DNA of 64,000 bases. It comes from Pseudomonas sp. TH31 (lineage in GTDB: Bacteria; Pseudomonadota; Gammaproteobacteria; Pseudomonadales; Pseudomonadaceae). Shown one piece after another: positions 45,739-54,900 of the stretch (positions are counted from its first letter, which is position 1; every line of letters begins with the position of its first letter). The notes below the pieces were generated by a model. That model had not been told where the DNA came from. It worked only from the letters and a program-made list of their open reading frames with translations, and made no database searches. The stretch lies in assembly GCF_016650815.1 (NCBI RefSeq), contig NZ_JAEKEZ010000010.1, positions 310,001-374,000 of the forward strand, written 5' to 3'. Made by a program: the position numbers and the translations under genes.

Positions 45739-47009
45739 CCCTGCCAGCGCCTGAACAACACGCTGGCATTGACCCCACCAAAGCCGAAGCCGTTGGACAG
45801 CGCGTATTCGACAGGCATCGAACGTGCCTGGCCATGGACGATGTCCACCCCTTGCGCCGCCGGATCCGGGTTATCGAAATTGAGCGTGGCCGGTACGATC
45901 TGATCGCGGATAGCCAATAGCGTGAAGATCGCCTCGATCCCGCCGGCCGCACCCAGCAGATGCCCGGTGGCCGACTTGGTCGATGTCACTGCGATCTTGT
46001 TATCCGTCCCGAACAACGACTTGATCGCTGCCAACTCACCCAAATCACCGACCGGTGTCGAGGTGGCGTGGGCGTTCAGATGCTGGACCTGCGCCGGCGA
46101 AATACCTGCCTGCGCCAATGCCAACGACATCGCCCGACGCGCTCCGCTGCCATCCTCCGGGCCGGCGGTCAGGTGATAGGCATCAGCGCTGGTGCCGTAG
46201 CCGACCAGTTCTGCGATGGGCCGGGCACCACGGGCCAACGCGTGCTCAAGGGATTCGATCACTAGAACACCGGAGCCCTCCCCCATCACAAAGCCATCGC
46301 GACCACTGTCGAACGGCCGCGAGGCGCGCTCCGGGGTTTCGTTGTAGCCGCTGGACAAGGCTCGAGCCGCAGCAAAACCGGCCAGGCTGACGCGATCGAT
46401 TGCCGCTTCCGCCCCACCGCACACCGCAATATCCGCCTCACCACAACGAATCAGCCGCGCCGCATCACCGATCGCCTGAACACCCGCCGCACAGGCGGTG
46501 ACCGGTGCACCCAACGGACCTTTGAACCCATGCTGGATCGATACATGGCCGGCCGCGAGATTGACCAGAAACGATGGAATGGTAAACGGCGACAAACGTC
46601 GCGGCCCGCGACTGTCAGTGGTGCGCACCGCATCGGCGATCGCGCCGAAACCGCCCACACCGGAGCCGATGATGGTCGCCGTGCGTTCCTGAGCGTTGGC
46701 GTCCAGGGCTTGCCAATCGGCTTGCTCCAGCGCCTGGCGCGCGGCTTCCATGGCAAACAGGATGAAACGATCCATCTTCTTCTGTTCTTTGGGCAGTGTG
46801 GCCCGATCCGGGTCGAAACCCGCTTCGGCATCTTCAGCCAGGGTCGGCACCGGACCGCCGACCCTGGCCGGCAGATCGACGACCACTTCTTCCGGCAACG
46901 CCCGTATCCCCGACCGTCCGGCCAACAGACGCGCCCAGACCGCTTCGACACCACTACCCAGCGGCGACACCAGGCCCATCCCCGTTACAACCACTCGACG
47001 ATCACTCAT
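45735..47009 (-). CDS. beta-ketoacyl-ACP synthase II (FabF-like)
   Basis: 424 residues, thiolase fold. Active-site Cys173 (VTACAAGVQAI), His314 (NAHATSTPVGD), Lys345 and His350 (TKSATGHLLGA) are all present. It elongates acyl-ACP with malonyl-ACP. It stands apart from the main fab operon (no acpP or fabG neighbour), so it is likely a second, specialised FabF. It follows the SDR gene by 32 bases on the same strand. Confidence 0.93.
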   Translation of the reverse strand: MSDRRVVVTGMGLVSPLGSGVEAVWARLLAGRSGIRALPEEVVVDLPARVGGPVPTLAEDAEAGFDPDRATLPKEQKKMDRFILFAMEAARQALEQADWQALDANAQERTATIIGSGVGGFGAIADAVRTTDSRGPRRLSPFTIPSFLVNLAAGHVSIQHGFKGPLGAPVTACAAGVQAIGDAARLIRCGEADIAVCGGAEAAIDRVSLAGFAAARALSSGYNETPERASRPFDSGRDGFVMGEGSGVLVIESLEHALARGARPIAELVGYGTSADAYHLTAGPEDGSGARRAMSLALAQAGISPAQVQHLNAHATSTPVGDLGELAAIKSLFGTDNKIAVTSTKSATGHLLGAAGGIEAIFTLLAIRDQIVPATLNFDNPDPAAQGVDIVHGQARSMPVEYALSNGFGFGGVNASVLFRRWQG

Positions 47010-47041
47010 ACCGCATTCACCTCAAGCCGATTCATGGCGCC

Positions 47042-47836
47042 TCACTTATAGCGTGCGGCAGCTTTATCTCGGGACAAGTTCGGCGCCATCACATGACGGG
47101 CCGCAACGAAGGCTTCCCATTCGGACGTTTCCGGCAACGAAGGAATGGTGACCAACTCACCCTGATCCAGGCCAGCCAAAGCAGCGTCGACCATTTCCCC
47201 TGCTTCCATGATCATTTGCGCTGGGATGCCACTGGCGTCGATACCGGAACGTTCCCAGATTTCGGTGCGTGTTACCCCTGGCAACACCGCCTGAACCTGG
47301 ACCCCGGTGCCATTGAGCTCAGTGTTCAACGACTGGGTCAGACTCAGAACATACGCCTTGCTCGCGCTGTAAGTCGCGTTGAACCGTTCAGGGAACAAGG
47401 CGACTACCGACGCGATATTGATGATCGTCCCCCGCCCGGCCTTGGTAAAACTGGCCGCGGCGGCCGAAGCCAGGCGCGTGACGGTGATGACATTGAGCTG
47501 AATCAGGCGCTCCAGTTGCTCCATATCGGCGTTGGCCAGTAAACCATCGGCCGCAACGCCGGCGTTGTTGAGCAGCAGGTTGATACTGGAGTCACTGCGC
47601 AGGCGCTGCTCGAGTTTGAGCACTTCATCCTTTTGCGTCAGGTCTGCCTTGAGTACTTCGACCTGAACGCCATACTCGGCGCGCAACTTGCTCGCCGCGG
47701 CTTCCAGTCGCTGCTCGTCGCGAGCGACCAACAACAAATCAAAACCACGGGCCGCCAACCGCTCGGCGTAAATCGCCCCGATACCGGACGAAGCACCGGT
47801 GATGAGGGCCGTACCTTGGGACTGGGTGGAAGTCAT
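47042..47836 (-). CDS. SDR-family oxidoreductase
   Basis: 264 residues. Classical short-chain dehydrogenase with cofactor motif TGASSGIG (13-20), NNAG (90-93), Ser143, Tyr156 and Lys160 (YSASK). Arg/Lys at the end of strand 2 (VARDEQRLE) suggests NADP(H). Upstream of the fabF-like gene in one operon; the pair could modify an acyl chain. Substrate unknown. Upstream region 47837-47978 is AT-rich. Confidence 0.9.
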   Translation of the reverse strand: MTSTQSQGTALITGASSGIGAIYAERLAARGFDLLLVARDEQRLEAAASKLRAEYGVQVEVLKADLTQKDEVLKLEQRLRSDSSINLLLNNAGVAADGLLANADMEQLERLIQLNVITVTRLASAAAASFTKAGRGTIINIASVVALFPERFNATYSASKAYVLSLTQSLNTELNGTGVQVQAVLPGVTRTEIWERSGIDASGIPAQMIMEAGEMVDAALAGLDQGELVTIPSLPETSEWEAFVAARHVMAPNLSRDKAAARYK

Positions 47837-47978
47837 GACTGTGCTCCTGAGTAAGGCTTGAGAATGGCGAGCGTCAGAGCGCTTCGGTTTTTATTATAGG
47901 CATAATCAAAACAACATATGATAGTCGTAATTTTTTAAATTCGGACGAAAGGAGCAGGTTTACGCTTTCGCCAGAATG

Positions 47979-48006
47979 CAAAAAGGCCGGTCAATGACCG
48001 GCCTCT
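47979..48006 (-). terminator. rho-independent terminator of the comEA-like gene
   Basis: Stem AAGGCCGGTCA / TGACCGGCCT; reading left it is followed by TTTTTG. It lies 18 bases beyond the stop of the leftward gene. Confidence 0.85.
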
Positions 48007-48024
48007 TGGCGTTGATCTACAAGC

Positions 48025-48360
48025 TTAGTTCACCTGAAGCTTTTCACGATTTCTGTCCAGAATCTCCTTGCCGATCCCCTTCACTTCCAACAACTCATCC
48101 ACAGATGCAAACGGCCCATTTGTCTCACGATACGCAACAATCGCCTTAGCCTTGGCTTCACCGACGCCGGCCAGTTCGCGCTGCAACGTCGGGGCATCGG
48201 CACCATTGAGATCGACTTTCGCCGTCGGGGCCTTGGCCGCAACGTCTCCCACCAAGGGTGCAACAACAGCCTCAGGCTTAGCTGCCGGAGCCGCAATGGC
48301 GGCAATAGAGGCGCTGCTGAGCAGGGCAAAAACCAAGGAATAAAAATAGCCTGTACGCAT
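48025..48360 (-). CDS. ComEA-like helix-hairpin-helix protein
   Basis: 111 residues. Signal peptide (SLVFALLSSASIAAIAAPAA), alanine-rich linker and a C-terminal tandem helix-hairpin-helix DNA-binding domain (VDLNGADAPTLQRELAGVGE ... PFASVDELLEVKGIGKEILD). Family members bind incoming DNA in the periplasm during natural transformation. In pseudomonads this gene commonly lies beside wbpM at the end of the O-antigen locus, as it does here apart from the inserted block. Confidence 0.9.
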   Translation of the reverse strand: MRTGYFYSLVFALLSSASIAAIAAPAAKPEAVVAPLVGDVAAKAPTAKVDLNGADAPTLQRELAGVGEAKAKAIVAYRETNGPFASVDELLEVKGIGKEILDRNREKLQVN

Positions 48361-48788
48361 AAGTGACGCTCCATGACATCAATGGGAAGAAGCAGCTTTT
48401 CCGAAGCTGCCTTCCAAACTTAGGCGATGTCGCGGAGCTGTCAAAAGTGTGTCAGTTACAGGATGTGAAACAATCAGGGTTCGAGTCGGCGTTGCTGGTA
48501 GATCCAGTGTAAGTGAACGGGGGAGCCAGCCAAGACATCAACCTTACGCTCGGCCGGCTGGACCGGTCTTCCTAGACAGCACCGGTCCGCGCTATCTCAG
48601 CGTCTATCAGAGCATGATCGTGCTGGTTGAGCACGTAGAGCGGGGCGCAGACTCGACAATGACAGTAGGCTGCCAGCCTTCAATTGCCAGGCAACCAGCC
48701 AAAGAAGTTTTTCGTCAAAAGGCGCGCCATTCGTGGTATATTTGCGTGCAAATGACAGCCAGCAGACTTATTCATAGCTTTTGCTAGC
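48361..48788. other. intergenic junction between core and O-antigen island
   Basis: 428 bases without a complete gene. It holds a short remnant matching the 3' end of wbpM (48474-48509), a small hairpin with arms GGACCGGT (48560-48567) and ACCGGTCC (48581-48588), and a rightward AT-rich stretch before the first glycosyltransferase that would carry its promoter. Composition drops in GC from here on. Confidence 0.55.
48474..48509 (-). pseudogene. remnant of the 3' end of a wbpM-like gene
   Basis: Reading left: HWIYQQRRLEP followed by TGA. The full wbpM at 58282 ends DWIHQQRGAES. At DNA level TGGATC(T/C)ACCAGCAACGC is identical in 17 of 18 bases. It sits ~110 bases from the comEA-like gene, where the end of wbpM is expected in relatives. 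Confidence 0.55.
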
Positions 48789-49754
48789 ATGGCTGTTGCT
48801 TTCCAAGACTCATTTCGCTGGATCAGAGCAAATCTGGTCAGTACTCAGAGAATAGATCCCGTGGCTACCTCATCGGCCCCTCCCGTTTTCGAACTCGACG
48901 GAACCTTGCAGCGCCCTGATCTGCCGCTAGACACTGGAGTGCTGCATGTTACGGTACTGATGTGTTCCTATAATGGCAATGGCGAACGCTTTCTTACTGA
49001 GCAACTTAACTCATTTGAGCGGCAAACCCATCATAACTGGACACTGGTAGTTTCTGACGACGACTCTCAAGATGGGACGTTGAAGCTTGTGCAGGCATAC
49101 AGTAGAAGTTGGGGGGCAGACCGTCTTAAGGTGGTGCTAGGCCCACAGCGAGACTTCGTTACCAACTTTCCCTCCCTGACTGTCCGAACAGACATACAGG
49201 CAGACTTCTATGGTTGGTCAGATCAGGACGATATCTGGTGCGAGAACAATCTTCATACAGCTTTAGCCTGGTTACGAACAATCCCCAAACATATTCCCGC
49301 GCTTTACTGTGGTCGGACCAAACTGATTTATGAGTCAGGCATTACTGTCGGGTACTCACCAAGGTTCTGCCCTCTGCCTTACTCCTCCAATGCCTTGGTT
49401 CAAAATATTGGTGGTGATAACACCATGCTTTTTAACCAAGCTGCACGTGATCTTCTGCAAGAAGCTGGCGATAACCTGATTGCTCCATCCCACGACTGGT
49501 GGGTATATCAGCTGATCTCCGGCGCAGGAGGTGCAATCCATTACGACCCTCAGCCCAGAGTGCCATACCGCCAGCACGATGGAAATCTGGTCGGTAGTAA
49601 CTCCAACTGGTCCGCGCGCTTCCAGCGGTTACGCACGGTTTTTAAAGGGCGCTTTTATCATTGGAGGCTCAACGACATTATGACTACCCGACCGACATTG
49701 TCGGCTAAAGACCTATCAGTACCTTTATTTCTAGACGCAGAGAGATTTTCATGA
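48789..49754 (+). CDS. GT2-family glycosyltransferase
   Basis: 321 residues. After a ~50-residue N-terminal extension the GT-A fold starts with VTVLMCSYNGNGERFLTEQL, then NWTLVVSDDDSQDGT and the DxD-type FYGWSDQDDIW. The C-terminal half has HDWWVYQLISGAGGAIHYDP and PYRQHDGNLVGSN, which is also found in the GT2 genes at 60563 and 63551. It probably adds a rhamnose-type or related sugar to the O-antigen. The ATG has no good ribosome site. Its stop overlaps the wzm start (ATGA). Confidence 0.9.
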   Translation: MAVAFQDSFRWIRANLVSTQRIDPVATSSAPPVFELDGTLQRPDLPLDTGVLHVTVLMCSYNGNGERFLTEQLNSFERQTHHNWTLVVSDDDSQDGTLKLVQAYSRSWGADRLKVVLGPQRDFVTNFPSLTVRTDIQADFYGWSDQDDIWCENNLHTALAWLRTIPKHIPALYCGRTKLIYESGITVGYSPRFCPLPYSSNALVQNIGGDNTMLFNQAARDLLQEAGDNLIAPSHDWWVYQLISGAGGAIHYDPQPRVPYRQHDGNLVGSNSNWSARFQRLRTVFKGRFYHWRLNDIMTTRPTLSAKDLSVPLFLDAERFS

Positions 49755-50581
49755 ATCCGCATGCCCTGAGCTCAACATCGCCCATCTATTTATTACACCG
49801 GCTCCAGCAGCATTGGCAGCTCATTATTCAGATGACCAAGCGTGATGTGGTAGGGCGCTACAAAGGCTCAACAATGGGATTGTTGTGGTCATTCCTCAAC
49901 CCCCTATTTATGCTGATAGTGTACACATTCGTTTTTTCGGTTGTGTTTAAAGCCAGATGGGCAGGGAATGGCGAAGAAACCAGAAGTGAATTTGCCGTAG
50001 TTCTATTTACAGGAATGATCGTCCATAGTCTGTTTGCTGAAATAATTAACAAAGCCCCGCTAATAATATTGAACAACGCAAGCTATGTAAAACGCGTCGT
50101 ATTTCCGCTGGAAATTCTGCCTGTCATCACTGCAGGAGGGGCGTTGTTCCATACGCTTATTAGCCTGATAGTATTGATCGGAGCGATTTTTTTCGCGGGA
50201 GGTACGCTTCACCTGACAATACTTTTAGTTCCTGTAGTCATATTCCCCCTACTCGTATTCACTTTAGGTTTGGCTTGGTTCTTTTCCTCGCTGGGCGTTT
50301 ATCTTCGAGACGTAGGGCAAACCGTGGGAATTTTTACGACTATTATGCTTTTTCTGTCGCCTGTGTTTTTTCCAGTTTCTGCACTCCCTGACTACATGCA
50401 ACCCTATATGATATTTAATCCGTTAACTTTCATTATTGAGCAATCAAGGGCTGTCTTAATTCTCGGAAAGCTTCCAGACTGGCAAGGGTTAGGAATATAT
50501 ATGGTGATTGCTTTGATTGTTGCGTGGCTTGGATTTGCCTGGTTTCAGAAAACCCGCAGAGGATTTGCCGATGTCCTCTGA
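49751..50581 (+). CDS. wzm: Wzm-type ABC transporter permease for O-antigen export
   Basis: 276 residues, six membrane spans. The ABC-2 family pattern is DVVGRYKGSTMGLLWSFLNP near the start and a FNPLTFIIEQSRAVLILGKL end. It moves undecaprenyl-linked polysaccharide across the inner membrane with Wzt. Overlaps the upstream GT gene by four bases and wzt by eleven, so all are translated together. Confidence 0.94.
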   Translation: MNPHALSSTSPIYLLHRLQQHWQLIIQMTKRDVVGRYKGSTMGLLWSFLNPLFMLIVYTFVFSVVFKARWAGNGEETRSEFAVVLFTGMIVHSLFAEIINKAPLIILNNASYVKRVVFPLEILPVITAGGALFHTLISLIVLIGAIFFAGGTLHLTILLVPVVIFPLLVFTLGLAWFFSSLGVYLRDVGQTVGIFTTIMLFLSPVFFPVSALPDYMQPYMIFNPLTFIIEQSRAVLILGKLPDWQGLGIYMVIALIVAWLGFAWFQKTRRGFADVL

Positions 50582-51932
50582 AAAAATTGCAATCTCAGTC
50601 CGGTCTGTTAGTAAGTGCTACAGAACCTATGCAAATCCGAGAGATCGCTTGAAGCAAGTGTTCATTCCACGAGTCCAGCGCTTGGTCGGCACCCCCCCCT
50701 CGCAGTATGGTCAAGAGTATTGGGCATTAAATGACATTAGCTTTGACATATATAAGGGCGAGACTGTCGGCATTGTCGGTCGTAATGGTTCTGGAAAATC
50801 TACGTTACTCCAAATGATTTGCGGCACACTGACCCCGACCCTAGGTGAAATCCAGACCAATGGACGTGTCGGAGCGTTGCTCGAGTTAGGATCTGGATTC
50901 AATCCTGAGTTCACAGGTCGTGAGAACGTTTATTTAAATGGGGCTGTTCTAGGCTTAACTCGAAACGAAATTGACGCCCGTTTTGATAGTATTGCGGCGT
51001 TTGCCGACATCGGAAAATTTCTGGATCAACCAGTAAAGAACTATTCTAGCGGGATGGGTGTCAGGCTTGCGTTTGCAGTGCAAGCCCAGATAGATCCCGA
51101 CATCCTAATTGTAGATGAAGCATTGGCGGTTGGTGACGCGCGCTTCCAGGCGAAGTGCTTTGAGCGACTTAGGCAGCTGAAAGAAAACGGGACCAGCATA
51201 TTGCTCGTCACGCACTCAGGTGAGCAAGTTGTTACGCACTGTTCTCGCGCATTACTGCTGGATGCTAGTGAGCTAAAAATGGTTGGAGAACCGCGCAAAG
51301 TGGTAAACCACTATATGGATCTGTTGTTCGGTAGAGAGAAGAAAGCCACTTCCAACAACGGGATTGACGCTCCCGTCAAGGACGCAGTTGAAGATGACGA
51401 AAACACCTTTACTAGTAGTAAGGACGCAGATCTTTATCACACCAGAGCCCATTACAACTCTAACGAATATCGTTGGGGCGATGGTGCAGCTACGATTCTC
51501 GACTTTGATATCAGAAGCAATGGAAAGCGATTCAGTTCTGCTAGTGACTCATCGTCCGTTATTACAATCGACCTCTCAATTAAATTCAACAAGCTTATAA
51601 TTTCTCCAATTCTTGGTTTCAATATAAAAACTAAAGAAGGCGTTACTATATTCGGATCCAACTCTGCTCTTCTAGAATGTTCAAACTTTGAAACTAAAGG
51701 GGAAGCAGGCTCCGTAATCTCCGCAAGGCTGAAATTTGATAATTTCCTCGCGAGCGGAGATTATTTTATCTCCATAGGTGTAGCGTCAAAAAACGGAGAT
51801 GAAGTCGTACCCCATGATCGCAGGTATGATTCAATCCATCTAACGGTGACTCCTACAAATCATCTTTTTGGACTCGTAGACCTTAAACTATCCATGGATA
51901 TAGAGCAGGTGGCCACTTATGTTCCAGCTTGA
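50571..51932 (+). CDS. wzt: Wzt-type ABC transporter ATPase with C-terminal sugar-binding domain
   Basis: 453 residues. The nucleotide-binding domain has Walker A VGRNGSGKST (69-78), signature KNYSSGMGVRLAFA and Walker B ILIVDEALAVGD, followed by a ~160-residue C-terminal beta domain (about 290-453, containing YRWGDGAATILDFDIRSNGK and SGDYFISIGVASKNGDEVV). In E. coli O9a/O8 this domain recognises the modified non-reducing end of the finished chain. Its presence implies that the chain is capped before export, which fits the fusion gene that follows with 14 bases of overlap. Confidence 0.94.
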   Translation: MSSEKIAISVRSVSKCYRTYANPRDRLKQVFIPRVQRLVGTPPSQYGQEYWALNDISFDIYKGETVGIVGRNGSGKSTLLQMICGTLTPTLGEIQTNGRVGALLELGSGFNPEFTGRENVYLNGAVLGLTRNEIDARFDSIAAFADIGKFLDQPVKNYSSGMGVRLAFAVQAQIDPDILIVDEALAVGDARFQAKCFERLRQLKENGTSILLVTHSGEQVVTHCSRALLLDASELKMVGEPRKVVNHYMDLLFGREKKATSNNGIDAPVKDAVEDDENTFTSSKDADLYHTRAHYNSNEYRWGDGAATILDFDIRSNGKRFSSASDSSSVITIDLSIKFNKLIISPILGFNIKTKEGVTIFGSNSALLECSNFETKGEAGSVISARLKFDNFLASGDYFISIGVASKNGDEVVPHDRRYDSIHLTVTPTNHLFGLVDLKLSMDIEQVATYVPA

Positions 51933-54900
51933 AAAATATGGCTATAGCTTTGACGATTATAATAAAATTTGGATACGATCTGATTTTTCGGGAATTGCCT
52001 ATAATGATGGTGATGCATCGGAGCAAAAGCTTGCAAAGATTATAGAAGATACAGACGATGTATCTGTTTTTTCCGTAGATCTCCGCCGCCAATGTACTGA
52101 ATGGGCGATCCATTATCATTTAAGCTCTCAGCGCGGGAACATACTCCGTCCATTCGAACACCTTCTTCAAGGCTCCGTGCTAGAAATTGGTGCGGGCTGT
52201 GGTGCAGTCAGCAGATATTTAGGAGAGTCGGGCGGCCAAATCCTATCGCTAGAGGGTAGTCCCAGACGAGCTAGTATTGCGGCGAGCCGCACGCGAGATT
52301 TGAAAAATGTTACAGTCCTTGCGGAACGTTTTGATGATTTCGAATATCATGAACAGTTCGACGCGATTACGTTAATTGGCGTGCTCGAATATGCCAGTAT
52401 GTTTAGCGATGGTGAATCTCCCGCGCTTAATATGTTGACAAAAATCAGAAAAATGCTGAAGCCTGATGGGCACCTATTCATCGCTATTGAAAACCAGCTT
52501 GGACTAAAATATTTTGCTGGCGCACCTGAAGACCATATCGGGGAAGCGATGTATGGCATTGAAGGTCGCTATCAGAAAACTGGTCCCGCCACGTTTGGCA
52601 GACAGGCGTTAGAGCAACTTATAAATAATGCAGGGTACGAGGGCGTTGAGTTTCTGGCCCCGTTCCCCGATTATAAAATGCCTCGTTCGATACTAACTGA
52701 GGAAGGCTGCCAGTCGGGAAGCTTCGATGGCGCTGCGTTTGCTTGGCAAAGTGTGAAGGCGGACCCACAGTTACCGAAGTCTGTAAATTTTGATCTAGGA
52801 CTGGCATGGCCAGTCATTTTTAAAAACGGCTTAGGCATGGAATTATCTAACTCATTTCTAGTAGTCGCTAGTCTAAGTCGCGATAAAGCCGTGGATGAAA
52901 ATTCGTTAGCCTTTCACTACAGTACCGAACGTACAACCGCCTACTGCAAAGAAACCAGCTTTCTTAAAGTGGGTGAAGAGAAGATAGCAGTTAAATACCG
53001 ACTTTTTGCCGGTGATGCTGCTCTCTCAACATCACAATATATACTCAGCCTACAGCCCCAAGATAAGTACTATCATGGCCATGTACTAAGCCAGTCATTT
53101 ATAGAGTTACTATCATCTAAAAACTGGTGCATCCAAGACGTCGCTGACTATCTAAGTGTATATTTGGTGCACCTATCAAATATGTTAAAAGCGCGGGGCC
53201 ACGACCTTAGCCCCACCCTTCGTATTGACTCAAAAATCCCTGGGGATTTTATTGACGCCGTACCACAAAATATCATTATTGACGAGTTCGGCAACCCCAA
53301 TTTAATCGACATGGAATGGTGTTCGCTAGAAGATGTTCATCTAGGACATTTGATTTTTCGTAGCTTACTACTACTCCTGAACCAAACATCCAACCTTCAG
53401 ATCACGAAAGAAAATCCTGCACTCACTCGCAAAGAGTTTTTATCTACCCTTTATTCCCTGTTGGGGATGCCAGTAACTGATGAAGATTTAGATAGATTTA
53501 ACGCGAGCGAAGTAAACTTTCAAGAAATAGTAACCGGGCTACCATTGGAATCGCTAATCAATTGGTTCCCCTACCATCCGCTGGTTACAACCTACCTCTC
53601 CGCAAGTATTTTCTACGCATTCAATGGCGAAGATTTTTCAGAAGATCGAGCAATGCATCAACCTCTGCAGGTTGGCAGACAGAAAATCACTTTCCCATTA
53701 TTATTAGCCGAACTTGACTCTTCCTTGACGGTCCGATGCGATCCTGTAGATCAATCGCAGTGGTTCAATCTATACGAACTGACTATCAGTGACAGTTCCG
53801 GATCCATTATATGGGCCAATGTGAGTGATGACAGCGACACGATAAAACCTGGACTTTTAGAGATTACGACCGACGGGCAAGGCATTCTTTATTACGCCTA
53901 TAACGACGACCCACAATTTATTACTCCAGAGTTGAAGCTACAAACTTCCAGGGAACTGTATATTACTCTGGACATTGAGATACTCGACGGACTGCAAACC
54001 ACCCACGAAGTTCTGCGTCTAGGCGAGTCTTTTTCACAGCTACATCAGCAAGCCAATTTAAGCAAGGCAGAAAACCACCAACTACACAAACAGTTGGATT
54101 TTGCTAAGCAAGAAAATATATCTTATCGAGACAATCTGCATCTGTTACAGAACTCGATAAATTCGCTGACAAATGCGATAGAGCTTTCAAACGTCAATCT
54201 CGATCTTCGCGACTCAGAGATTCGGTCTTTGCACGAAAGCACAGATGCATACCGGGCTGAAGCGATCTCGTTAAGCAATACTGTTGCAGCACAAAACGAT
54301 CAGATAGCTGACCTGCTGACGACAATATCAAGTAAAGATTCCAGCATCTCTGATTTGAATGCTATAATTTATACCAAAACTGATACTACGGAAAATTTAA
54401 ATGGAATATTGTCTGGGCTCGGCAATCAGCTGTCCGAGTTAACGGCAATTATTTTAGAACGAGACAATGAGATATCCAAGCTTCAATCAGCTATAACTGA
54501 ACTGCTCAACTCTAATAGTTGGGCAGTCACCCGTCCGCTGAGAAAAATGAAACGCATTAAAGGAAATATGCGCAACATGACGAGCATGAAACACTCCCTG
54601 GGCCGATTTGCAAAGCGTGTTTATGATAATTTGCCCTTTAGCCAACGAAATAAACTACGCGTAAAGTCTGCCCTGTTCACAACCATGACGCCTCTGCTCA
54701 AGCAAACAAATAGCTACAAAGCTTGGGCAAGAAACCACGTCAATGATTCACCCGCCGTCGCTATTTCAGAAGAGTTTCAAACATCGAGCACTGAGGCAGG
54801 ATTGACGGGCAGCGATGTAGCTGCGCGTTATATTCAAAACATGATGAATATGCCTGGCCCTGCTGATCAGGATTACTGTGCGATCTCAGAGGCCCCAATC

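Noticed and set aside
48449..48787. 112-codon open frame between comEA and the first glycosyltransferase
   Set aside because: No ribosome site or similarity; it crosses the wbpM remnant on the other strand and a hairpin.
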